From: Streptococcus timonensis
GTDB lineage: Bacteria; Bacillota; Bacilli; Lactobacillales; Streptococcaceae
DNA length: 64,000 nucleotides
Direction: 5' to 3'
Assembly (NCBI RefSeq): GCF_900095845.1
Contig: NZ_FMIX01000004.1
Span: 7,501-71,500, forward strand
Both the position numbers and the translations under genes were made by a program. The notes beneath the pieces were generated by a model, which ran no database searches, was not told where the DNA came from, and was given only the letters and a program-made list of their open reading frames with translations. Shown piece by piece: positions 6,945-13,956 of this stretch (position 1 is its first letter; each line of letters begins with the position of its first letter).

Positions 6945-7307
6945 ATGTATCGAGTTATAGAAATGTACGGAGATTTTGAACCTTGGTGGTTCATAGAAGG
7001 ATGGGAAGAAGACGTCATTAGTAGTAAGAAATTTGAAAATTACTATGATGCCTTGAAGTATTATAAATCTTGCTGGTTTGAACTGGAAAAGAAAATTCCA
7101 CTATATAAAAGTCGAGGAGACTTAATGACCATATTTTGGAATCCGGAGGATAAGCGTTGGTGTGAGGAATGTGATGAATTTCTGCAGCAATATTATTCCT
7201 TGGCTTTACTGGAAGATGGTCAAGTTATTCCGGATGAAAAATTTCGACCTGGATATGAAAAACAAACAGGTCTTGAAGCTCACAGAACTTGTCACATTAA
7301 AAAATGA
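6945..7307 (+). CDS. DUF1033 family protein
   Basis: The 120-residue soluble protein begins MYRVIEMYGDFEPWWFIEGW, which I recognise as the start of DUF1033. This small family of unknown function is encoded just upstream of the comG operon in streptococci. I placed the start at 6945 because family homology begins there and a GGAAA site precedes it. An upstream in-frame extension is hydrophobic and unlike the family. A TATAAT lies at 6915-6920. The tryptophan-rich N-terminus and a CEECDEF segment are notable. No role in competence has been shown that I know of. Confidence 0.85.
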   Translation: MYRVIEMYGDFEPWWFIEGWEEDVISSKKFENYYDALKYYKSCWFELEKKIPLYKSRGDLMTIFWNPEDKRWCEECDEFLQQYYSLALLEDGQVIPDEKFRPGYEKQTGLEAHRTCHIKK

Positions 7308-7308
7308 T

Positions 7309-7340
7309 GAACAACTTTTTAAAGAAGTTGTTCTTTTTTT
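7309..7340 (+). terminator. Terminator between DUF1033 gene and comGA
   Basis: GAACAACTT pairs with AAGTTGTTC across a 7-nt loop, followed by eight T. It insulates the competence operon from upstream transcription. Confidence 0.85.
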
Positions 7341-7348
7341 ATATTTTC

Positions 7349-7356
7349 TTCGAATA
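7349..7356 (+). promoter_or_regulatory. SigX (ComX) cin-box promoter of the comG operon
   Basis: TTCGAATA differs by one base from the cin-box TACGAATA that the alternative sigma factor SigX recognises at late competence genes. It is 20 nt before the comGA ATG and preceded by a T-rich stretch, as at other late com promoters. Confidence 0.75.
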
Positions 7357-7376
7357 ATAAGAATGAGGAGGAAGAT

Positions 7377-8318
7377 ATGGTACAAGAACTTGCGCAAGAA
7401 TTAATTACTCTTGCAAAGAAAAAAGGGGCCCAGGATATCTATTTCGTTCCCAAAGATAGGGTGTATGAGGTACATATGCGAATTGGTGATAAAAGATGTT
7501 TGATTGATTCTTATGACTTTGATAAGCTAGGTGCTGTTATTAGTCATTTTAAATTTATTGCGGGTATGAATGTTGGAGAAAAGCGTCGTAGTCAGCTTGG
7601 GTCCTGCGATTATCAGCATAATGGCAAGGTTTCTTCACTACGCTTATCGACGGTAGGAGATTATCGTGGTCATGAGAGTTTAGTTATTCGTCTTTTGCAC
7701 GATGAAGAACAAGAGTTGCGCTTCTGGTTTCAAGACCTTAAGGAACTGGAAAAGGGCTTTAGGCAACGCGGTCTTTATCTTTTTGCAGGCCCTGTAGGAA
7801 GTGGGAAAAATACCTTAATGCATGAATTAGCTAAGTCATTGTTCAAGGGACAACAAGTCATGTCCATTGAGGACCCAGTCGAGATTAAGCAAGAAGAGAT
7901 GCTGCAATTACAACTCAATGAAGCTATTGGACTGAGTTATGAAAACTTGATAAAACTTTCTTTGCGACACCGCCCAGATCTTTTAATCATTGGAGAAATC
8001 CGGGATAGTGAGACGGCACGAGCAGTTGTTAGGGCTAGTTTGACGGGTGCTACAGTATTTTCGACCATCCATGCCAAGAGTATTCGAGGAGTTTATGAAC
8101 GTCTCCTAGAATTAGGGGTCAGCGAGGAAGAATTAGCGGTGGTTTTACAAGGTGTTTGCTACCAGAGACTAATCGGGGGAGGAGGAATTATTGATTTTGC
8201 AAACCAAAATTATTCAGAACACCAGGCAGAAAAGTGGAATGAGCAAATTGATCAGCTTCTTAAAGATGGACATATCACTGCCCTTCAAGCTGAAACGGAG
8301 AAAATTAGCTACCAGTAA
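7377..8318 (+). CDS. comGA: Competence pilus assembly ATPase ComGA, Walker A residue changed
   Basis: The 313-residue traffic ATPase (PilB/GspE family) powers assembly of the transformation pilus at the inner membrane face. The N-terminal domain and the Walker B region (DLLIIGEIRD) are intact, as are the His-box-like segment (FSTIHAKSIRG) and full length. The Walker A loop reads GPVGSGKN (Lys144, Asn145) where the family has GKT or GKS. The codon AAT at 7809-7811 differs by one base from ACT. The hydroxyl that helps hold Mg-ATP is lost, so activity is doubtful. First gene of the com pilus operon; it overlaps comGB. Confidence 0.93.
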   Translation: MVQELAQELITLAKKKGAQDIYFVPKDRVYEVHMRIGDKRCLIDSYDFDKLGAVISHFKFIAGMNVGEKRRSQLGSCDYQHNGKVSSLRLSTVGDYRGHESLVIRLLHDEEQELRFWFQDLKELEKGFRQRGLYLFAGPVGSGKNTLMHELAKSLFKGQQVMSIEDPVEIKQEEMLQLQLNEAIGLSYENLIKLSLRHRPDLLIIGEIRDSETARAVVRASLTGATVFSTIHAKSIRGVYERLLELGVSEEELAVVLQGVCYQRLIGGGGIIDFANQNYSEHQAEKWNEQIDQLLKDGHITALQAETEKISYQ

Positions 8319-9282
8319 GCAGAAGAAAATTATCACTCTCTTTAACAATTTGTTTTCTAGTGGTTTTCACTTGGTAGAAATCATTTCCTTTCTTGATAGA
8401 AGTCTTTTGTTGGAGAAGGAATATGTTTCACAGATGCGCCTAGGACTATCGAAAGGAAAATCTTTCTCGGAAATGATGGGGAATTTAGGTTTTTCGAGTG
8501 CGATTGTCACTCAACTTTCATTGGCTGAAGTTCATGGAAATCTCCATTTGAGTTTGGGGAAAATTGAAGAATATTTGGATAATCTTGCTAAGGTCAAGAA
8601 GAAGTTAATTGAAGTTGCAACCTACCCAGTTATTTTGCTAGCTTTCTTATTGCTTATAATGTTAGGGTTGCGAAATTATCTCTTGCCCCAACTGGATAGT
8701 AGTAACATAGCTACCTTAGTGATTAGTAACCTGCCACAGATTTTTCTTGGGCTTGTTCTAGCGTTAGGTTTACTATCTTTAACAGGTCTGATTTTCTACA
8801 GGAAATCTAAGAAGATACAAGTCTTTTCTTATCTGGCTAGGATCCCCTTTTTAGGTGTGTTTGTTCAGTATTATCTAACTGCCTATTATGCTCTGGAATG
8901 GGGAAATATGATTGGACAAGGTTTAGAGTTGGCACAGATTTTCCAGATGATGCAAGAGCAAGGGAATCCTCTTTTTAAGGAAATTGGATACGATTTAGAT
9001 CAATCTTTGCAAAATGGGCATGAATTTTCTAAGGTTGTTCAGACCTATCCCTTCTTTAGAAAGGAGTTGGGATTAATCATTGAATATGGAGAGGTTAAAT
9101 CCAAGTTAGGAAGCGAATTGGAAATCTATGCGGAAAAAACCTGGGAATCCTTCTTTACCCGAGTCAATCGGGCCATGAACCTTGTTCAACCACTGGTCTT
9201 TATTTTTGTAGCCCTGCTAATCGTTTTATTGTACGCAGCCATGTTGCTGCCAATGTATCAAAATATGGAGGTAAATTTTTAG
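8266..9282 (+). CDS. comGB: Competence pilus platform protein ComGB
   Basis: The 338-residue GspF/PilC-type inner-membrane protein anchors the pilus machine. It has three hydrophobic segments, near residues 125-145, 165-190 and the C-terminus (LVFIFVALLIVLLYAAMLLP). The start at 8266 (MDISLPFKLKRRKLATSKQK) matches the pneumococcal CglB N-terminus and overlaps the end of comGA by 53 bp. Upstream in-frame codons are not part of the family. The reading frame is intact to MYQNMEVNF. The gene ends immediately before the comGC ATG. Confidence 0.93.
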   Translation: MDISLPFKLKRRKLATSKQKKIITLFNNLFSSGFHLVEIISFLDRSLLLEKEYVSQMRLGLSKGKSFSEMMGNLGFSSAIVTQLSLAEVHGNLHLSLGKIEEYLDNLAKVKKKLIEVATYPVILLAFLLLIMLGLRNYLLPQLDSSNIATLVISNLPQIFLGLVLALGLLSLTGLIFYRKSKKIQVFSYLARIPFLGVFVQYYLTAYYALEWGNMIGQGLELAQIFQMMQEQGNPLFKEIGYDLDQSLQNGHEFSKVVQTYPFFRKELGLIIEYGEVKSKLGSELEIYAEKTWESFFTRVNRAMNLVQPLVFIFVALLIVLLYAAMLLPMYQNMEVNF

Positions 9283-9798
9283 ATGAAAAAAATGATGATG
9301 AAATTAAAAGAAACGAAGGCAAAAGCTCTTACACTGGTAGAAATGAGGGATAGTAAAATTATTGATTTTTTAAGAAAATAAAGAAAATAGCACACCTTGA
9401 TTTGAAATGAGGGATAGTAAAATTATTGATTTTTTAAGAAAATAAAGAAAATAGCACACCTTGATTTGAAATGAGGGATAGTAAAATTATTGATTTTTTA
9501 AGAAAATAAAGAAAATAGCACACCTTGATTTGAAATGTTGGTGGTATTGCTTATCATTAGCGTCCTACTCTTGCTGTTTGTGCCAAATCTTACTAAGCAA
9601 AAGGATGCAGTCAATGATAAGGGGAAAGCAGCTGTCGTCAAGGTGGTAGAAAGCCAAGCAGAACTGTATAGTCTGGATAAAAATGAAGATGCTAGTCTAG
9701 GTAAATTACAGGCAGATGGACGCATTACTGCTGAGCAAGCAAAATCCTATAAAGAGTATCATGCCAAGCAAAATAAGAGTCAGTCAGTTGCAGATTAG
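9283..9798 (+). pseudogene. comGC: Major competence pseudopilin ComGC, split by a 192-bp repeat array
   Basis: ComGC is the main subunit of the transformation pilus. The ATG at 9283 has a GGAGG site, and the first 21 codons (ending ALTLVEM) are normal up to position 9345. Three 64-bp repeats then follow, and the first in-frame stop is at 9379-9381, giving a 32-residue product. The rest of ComGC (LVVLLIISVLLLLFVPNLTK onward, to residue AD) resumes intact at 9538 in the same frame. It lacks a ribosome site and its prepilin leader. The residue after the predicted cleavage is Leu (A-LTLVE), where the family normally has Phe. Removal of the 192 bp would restore the gene. Confidence 0.9.
9346..9537 (+). 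repeat. Three perfect 64-bp tandem repeats inserted in comGC
   Basis: The copies lie at 9346-9409, 9410-9473 and 9474-9537 and are identical. Each begins AGGGATAGTAAAATTATTG and ends CACACCTTGATTTGAAATG. The chromosome just left of the array also ends in GAAATG, so every unit is bounded by GAAATG. This pattern resembles attL, two attP-like junctions and attR of a site-specific insertion with a very short core. The sequence is unrelated to comGC and carries no transposase or terminal inverted repeats. Confidence 0.95.
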
Positions 9799-10195
9799 GG
9801 CCTTTACCATGCTAGAAAGTTTATTGGTCTTAGGAATAGTCAGCCTGTTAGCCTTGGGCTTGTCGAGTTCAGTTCAATCAACTTTTGCATCTGTGGAAGA
9901 GCAAATTTTCTTTATGGAGTTTGAGGAACTTTATCGAGAAACCCAGAAGCGAAGTCTGGCTAGTCAGCAAAAGATGAACTTAATGCTAGAAGAGAGAAGT
10001 ATTGGGAATGGCTATCAGAAACTAGCCATCCCTAAAGGAATTCAATTGCAGTCCAATCAGTCAATTACATTTGATAAGGCTGGAGGGAATTCCTCTCTAG
10101 CCAGTGTCCGATTTCGCACAAGGAAAGAAGTGGTTCGCTACCAATTATATTTAGGAAATGGAAAAATTAAACGCATTCAAGAAGCAAAAAATTAA
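9761..10195 (+). CDS. comGD: Minor competence pseudopilin ComGD
   Basis: About 144 residues. The prepilin motif RAFTMLESLLVLGIVSLLALG (cleavage before Phe, Glu at +5) is near residue 12-32 and is followed by a globular domain. I chose the ATG at 9761 because it places the motif near the N-terminus; earlier in-frame ATGs would give an unusually long leader. The gene overlaps the end of comGC by 38 bp, so the comGC disruption may also lower its translation. Minor pilins prime pilus assembly or bind DNA at the tip. Confidence 0.88.
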   Translation: MPSKIRVSQLQIRAFTMLESLLVLGIVSLLALGLSSSVQSTFASVEEQIFFMEFEELYRETQKRSLASQQKMNLMLEERSIGNGYQKLAIPKGIQLQSNQSITFDKAGGNSSLASVRFRTRKEVVRYQLYLGNGKIKRIQEAKN

Positions 10196-10460
10196 GGCAG
10201 TTATTTTACTGGAAGCAGTGATTTCACTAGCCATTTTTACCAGTACAGCAACCCTCTTGCTGGGACAAATTCAAGAAAGTAGAAAAAGAGAAGTAGAACT
10301 TCTAAAACAGGAAGAAATTTTGCGAGTGGCTCGTATAGCTTTGCAGACTGGACAAAAGCAGTTAACTGTCAATGGACTTACGGTTCATGTTGTCTCGAAT
10401 GAGCGAAGTTTGGAGGTGTACCATGGAACGGAGAAATTACTGGCGATTCAAGACAAGTAG
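10158..10460 (+). CDS. comGE: Minor competence pseudopilin ComGE
   Basis: A 100-residue protein whose N-terminus [20 protein letters not shown] is close to pneumococcal CglE. One hydrophobic helix (residues 13-37) is followed by a short amphipathic domain. The prepilin motif (AVILLEA) is a weak version, as is usual for ComGE. The gene overlaps comGD by 38 bp and comGF by 38 bp, with translational coupling throughout the operon. Confidence 0.9.
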   Translation: MEKLNAFKKQKIKAVILLEAVISLAIFTSTATLLLGQIQESRKREVELLKQEEILRVARIALQTGQKQLTVNGLTVHVVSNERSLEVYHGTEKLLAIQDK

Positions 10461-10884
10461 GGTCAGAGCTTTTACACTTTTAGAATCCTTGGTTGCCCTT
10501 ATCGTTATTAGTGGTAGCTTGCTTCTTTTTCAAGCTATGAGCCAACTCTTGGTTTCAGAAGTTCGCTATCAGCAGAGAAGTGAGCAAAAAGAGTGGCTCT
10601 TATTTGTGGATCAGCTGGAAGGAGAGCTGAATCGAGCCCAATTTGAAAAAGTGGAGAATGATAGGCTTTACCTCAAACAGGACGGCAAACCCATTTCCAT
10701 GGGTAAATCAAAGTCAAATGATTTCCGGAAAACAGATGCTAGTGGACGTGGTTATCAACCCATGGTCTACGGTCTAAAATCAGCTCGAATTCAAGAAAAA
10801 GGGCAGGAGCTGCACTTTCACTTTCAGTTTGAAAAGGGACTAGAGAGGGAATTTATCTATCGTGTTGAAAAAGAAAAAAGTTAG
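10423..10884 (+). CDS. comGF: Minor competence pseudopilin ComGF
   Basis: About 153 residues. A GGAGG site 6 nt upstream supports the ATG at 10423. The prepilin motif [20 protein letters not shown] begins about residue 15, followed by a family-typical globular domain ending [11 protein letters not shown]. Part of the minor-pilin tip complex with ComGD, ComGE and ComGG. The frame is intact and of normal length. Confidence 0.92.
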   Translation: MERRNYWRFKTSRVRAFTLLESLVALIVISGSLLLFQAMSQLLVSEVRYQQRSEQKEWLLFVDQLEGELNRAQFEKVENDRLYLKQDGKPISMGKSKSNDFRKTDASGRGYQPMVYGLKSARIQEKGQELHFHFQFEKGLEREFIYRVEKEKS

Positions 10885-11299
10885 AGCAGGAGTTCTCCTA
10901 TACGCTATCACTATTGCTGGAATTTTTAGTCTTTTGTTGCAGTTTTATCTAAATCGGCAAGTAGCACATCATCAGGATTATGCCTTAAATAAAGAAAAAC
11001 TTCTTGCATTTGCTATGGCTAAGAGAACCTATGAAAAAGCTTCTTCTGAAAATGGAGAGCAGTCATTTAATGTAGGGAAGTCAACTTATCGAAATGACGA
11101 AAAATTCTTCACAACGACTATTGACACAGGAAAAAATAAGTTTGAATTTCACTTTTCTCCTTTTAAAAAAACCGGTCAAAAGTCTGAGAAAACAGAAAAC
11201 AAGTCCAAAGAAGGAAATGAGGAGAAAACAGAAGAAGGGAGCAAAAAAGAGACTGCTAGGTCTTCCAAATTAGCACCTTCAAAGAACAGCACAGAGTAG
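10862..11299 (+). CDS. comGG: Minor competence pseudopilin ComGG
   Basis: 145 residues from a GTG start that overlaps comGF by 23 bp. The first residues [20 protein letters not shown] match the pneumococcal CglG start: a basic leader then one membrane helix. The C-terminal 40 residues are highly charged and low in complexity (repeated EKTE and KSKE-like groups), as in other streptococcal ComGG proteins. Last gene of the pilus operon as seen here. No strong terminator follows directly. Confidence 0.9.
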   Translation: MLKKKKVRAGVLLYAITIAGIFSLLLQFYLNRQVAHHQDYALNKEKLLAFAMAKRTYEKASSENGEQSFNVGKSTYRNDEKFFTTTIDTGKNKFEFHFSPFKKTGQKSEKTENKSKEGNEEKTEEGSKKETARSSKLAPSKNSTE

Positions 11300-11357
11300 T
11301 TTGGACGAGGTTTTTACCTGAAATCATGCTATAATAGATACATATGGAGGACGGAAA

Positions 11358-12059
11358 ATGGCAAGTGTAAAATTGTATCTAGTGCGTCATGGGAAAACAA
11401 TGTTTAATACGATTGGGCGTGCTCAAGGCTGGAGTGATACTCCTTTAACAGCTGAAGGTGAGCGAGGTATTCACGAATTGGGAATTGGTTTGCGTGAGTC
11501 AGGCCTAAAGTTTGAGCGTGCTTATTCAAGTGACTCAGGACGTACCATCCAGACTATGGGAATTATCCTTGAGGAACTAGGTCTGACAGGGCAAATTCCT
11601 TATCGTATGGATAAGCGAATCCGTGAATGGTGCTTTGGTAGTTTTGATGGTGCTTATGATGGGGACTTATTTATGGGGATTATTCCTCGTATCTTCAACG
11701 TTGATCATGTTCACCACTTGTCTTATGCAGAACTTGCAGAAGGTTTAGTCGAGGTTGATACTGCAGGCTGGGCTGAAGGTTGGGAGAAACTAAGTAGTCG
11801 TATCCGTGAAGGTTTTGAAGCCATTGCCAAGGAAATGGAGGAACAAGGTGGTGGCAATGCCCTTGTAGTCAGCCATGGAATGACTATTGGTACCATTGTT
11901 TATTTAATTAACGGCATGCATCCGCATGGTCTTGATAATGGAAGTGTGACGATTCTTGAGTACGAAGATGGTCAGTTCTCAGTCAAGATTGTTGGGGACT
12001 GTAGCTACCGTGAAATTGGACGAGCTCAATTAGACGAGCAAGCTAGTTCAGAACAATAA
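11358..12059 (+). CDS. Histidine phosphatase (phosphoglycerate-mutase-like) family protein
   Basis: The 233-residue enzyme has the phosphohistidine motif LVRHGKTMFN near residue 8, an EWCFGSFDG segment near residue 92 and the second His motif VVSHGMTIG near residue 170. These give the complete catalytic core of the branch-2 histidine phosphatases. Substrates in this branch vary (sugar phosphates, cofactors, alpha-ribazole phosphate), so I do not assign one. It has its own TATAAT (11329 region) and a GGAGG site. It sits between the com operon and patA. Confidence 0.88.
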   Translation: MASVKLYLVRHGKTMFNTIGRAQGWSDTPLTAEGERGIHELGIGLRESGLKFERAYSSDSGRTIQTMGIILEELGLTGQIPYRMDKRIREWCFGSFDGAYDGDLFMGIIPRIFNVDHVHHLSYAELAEGLVEVDTAGWAEGWEKLSSRIREGFEAIAKEMEEQGGGNALVVSHGMTIGTIVYLINGMHPHGLDNGSVTILEYEDGQFSVKIVGDCSYREIGRAQLDEQASSEQ

Positions 12060-12099
12060 AATTCAGCACTAAATGTAGAAGAATTTTTAAAGGATTGAT

Positions 12100-12166
12100 A
12101 GAATGCTAATGTCGTGTTTGCACAAGCTTCTGAGAGCTGAGTGCTTTGACAATAGCATTCTTTTTT
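12100..12166 (+). terminator. Transcription attenuator upstream of patA
   Basis: AGAATGCTA (12100-12108) pairs with TAGCATTCT (12153-12161), followed by TTTTTT. Inside the loop a competing hairpin can form from GCAC..AGCT and AGCT..GTGC (12120-12144). A terminator-type attenuator controlling patA is known in pneumococcus, and mutations in it raise PatAB and fluoroquinolone efflux. The layout here fits that. Confidence 0.75.
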
Positions 12167-12171
12167 GTTAG
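12103..12171 (+). CDS. Leader peptide of the patA attenuator
   Basis: A 22-codon frame, MLMSCLHKLLRAECFDNSIL plus Phe-Cys, begins 8 nt after an AAAGGA site. It spans the whole attenuator, and its stop codon lies just past the T-run. The frame reads through both arms of the terminator stem, so ribosome position would decide whether the terminator or the inner hairpin forms. This would let ribosome-slowing conditions raise patAB expression. The peptide itself is a prediction. Confidence 0.6.
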   Translation: MLMSCLHKLLRAECFDNSILFC

Positions 12172-12248
12172 AATAGTATCAACATGAAAGCATAAGAAGG
12201 GACTGACAGAATTGTCGTCCCCTTTTGTCTATCTTATAAGGGGGAAAT

Positions 12249-13955
12249 ATGCTGTTTCAGAAAATAAAAGCCTATAAATGGCAAGCCCTGGCTTCTTTGA
12301 TTATGACAGGTTTAATGGTAACGAGTTCACTCTTGCAACCACGTTATTTGCAGGAGGTTTTAGAGGCACTGCTAACGGGCGATAATGAAGCTATTTATAC
12401 TATCGGTTTTTGGTTAATTCTTGTTGCCTTGATTGGTTTGGTTGCAGGTGGGATCAATGTAGTGTTAGCAGCTTACATTGCTCAAGGAGTTTCGTCTGAC
12501 TTACGTGAAGATGCCTTTCGTAAGATTCAAACTTTTTCATACGCCAATATTGAGAAGTTTAATGCAGGGAACCTCGTTGTGCGTATGACCAACGATATCA
12601 ATCAGATTCAAAACGTCGTTATGATGACCTTCCAAATCCTCTTTCGACTACCGATTTTATTTATTGGTTCCTTTATATTAGCCGTTGTCACTCTGCCTTC
12701 GCTGTGGTGGGTGCTGGTTCTTATGGTCGTTTTGATCGTCGCTATGACAGGTCTTATGATGGGGATGATGGGACCGCGCTTTGCAAAATTCCAGACCTTA
12801 TTGGAGCGTATCAATGCCATTGCTAAAGAAAATTTACGTGGTGTGCGCGTGGTTAAGTCTTTTGTTCGAGAAAAAGACCAGTTTGCTAAATTTACGCAGG
12901 TATCAGATGAATTGCTGGGAGAAAACCTTTATATCGGTTACGCCTTTTCTATCGTTCAACCTGTAATGATGATGATTTCATACGGGGCTGTCTTTCTTTC
13001 AATTTGGCTTGTAGCAGGTATGGCAGAGTCAGATCCATCAGTAGTTGGTTCCATTGCTTCCTTTGTAAACTACCTGAGTCAGATTATCTTTACCATCGTC
13101 ATGGTTGGATTTTTGGGGAACTCAGTCACTCGTGCCATGATTTCCCTCCGTCGTATTCGTGAAATCCTTGATACAGAACCGGCTATGACCTTTGAGGATG
13201 TGGACGATGAAGAATTGGAAGGAAGTCTCAGTTTTGAAAATGTGACCTTTACCTATCCAAATGATGAAGAGCCTATCCTAAAAGATGTATCCTTCGATAT
13301 CGCAGCTGGTGAAATGGTTGGGGTTGTCGGAGCAACTGGTGCAGGGAAATCAACCTTGGCTCAGTTGATTCCACGATTATTTGATCCTCAGCAAGGTTCG
13401 ATCAAGATTGGTGGAAAGGACATTCGGACAGTTAGTGAAGGGATGCTTCGTAAGACAGTTTCTATCGTCCTACAAAGAGCCATTCTCTTTAGTGGAACCA
13501 TCGCAGATAATCTCAGACAAGGTAAGGGAGATGCGACAGTTTCAGAAATGGAACGCGCGGCTCGCATCGCCCAGGCCAGTGAATTTATTAGTCGTATGGA
13601 CTTGGCCTTTGAAAGTCCGGTTGAGGAACGTGGGACTAACTTTTCTGGTGGACAAAAACAACGAATGTCTATTGCGCGTGGGATTGTCAGCAATCCTCGT
13701 ATCTTGATTTTTGATGATTCAACCTCTGCCCTTGATGCCAAATCGGAACGTTTGGTTCAAGAAGCCCTCAACAAGGATTTGAAGGGGACAACTACGATTA
13801 TCATCGCGCAAAAGATTAGCTCTGTTGTACATGCCGATAAAATCTTAGTGCTTGACCAAGGGCGTTTGATTGGTCAAGGCAAACACGCTGACTTGGTTGC
13901 AACAAACGCAGTTTATCGAGAAATTTACGAAACGCAAAAAGGAAAGGAGGAGTAG
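12249..13955 (+). CDS. patA: Multidrug ABC exporter subunit PatA
   Basis: A 568-residue half-transporter with six membrane helices in residues 1-300 and a nucleotide-binding domain at about 330-560. With PatB it exports fluoroquinolones and dyes. Walker A is GATGAGKST (Lys367) and the signature is FSGGQ. The residue after Walker B Asp489 is Asp490, where active sites have Glu. The switch position is Gln521, where His is usual (IIAQKISS). Thus PatA supplies the degenerate half of an asymmetric ATPase pair. A GGGGG site precedes the ATG. The gene is controlled by the upstream attenuator. Confidence 0.93.
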   Translation: MLFQKIKAYKWQALASLIMTGLMVTSSLLQPRYLQEVLEALLTGDNEAIYTIGFWLILVALIGLVAGGINVVLAAYIAQGVSSDLREDAFRKIQTFSYANIEKFNAGNLVVRMTNDINQIQNVVMMTFQILFRLPILFIGSFILAVVTLPSLWWVLVLMVVLIVAMTGLMMGMMGPRFAKFQTLLERINAIAKENLRGVRVVKSFVREKDQFAKFTQVSDELLGENLYIGYAFSIVQPVMMMISYGAVFLSIWLVAGMAESDPSVVGSIASFVNYLSQIIFTIVMVGFLGNSVTRAMISLRRIREILDTEPAMTFEDVDDEELEGSLSFENVTFTYPNDEEPILKDVSFDIAAGEMVGVVGATGAGKSTLAQLIPRLFDPQQGSIKIGGKDIRTVSEGMLRKTVSIVLQRAILFSGTIADNLRQGKGDATVSEMERAARIAQASEFISRMDLAFESPVEERGTNFSGGQKQRMSIARGIVSNPRILIFDDSTSALDAKSERLVQEALNKDLKGTTTIIIAQKISSVVHADKILVLDQGRLIGQGKHADLVATNAVYREIYETQKGKEE

Positions 13956-13956
13956 G

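Noticed and set aside
9346..9537. CRISPR array
   Set aside because: The repeats are directly adjacent and identical, with no spacers and no cas genes nearby.
9346..9537. Insertion sequence remnant in comGC
   Set aside because: There are no terminal inverted repeats and no transposase fragment. The short flanking GAAATG also recurs inside the array at each unit boundary, which fits site-specific junctions better than a target-site duplication.
13870..13956. Longer N-terminus for PatB
   Set aside because: It would overlap patA by 86 bp, while the ATG at 13957 has a strong ribosome site and the expected start of the first membrane helix.
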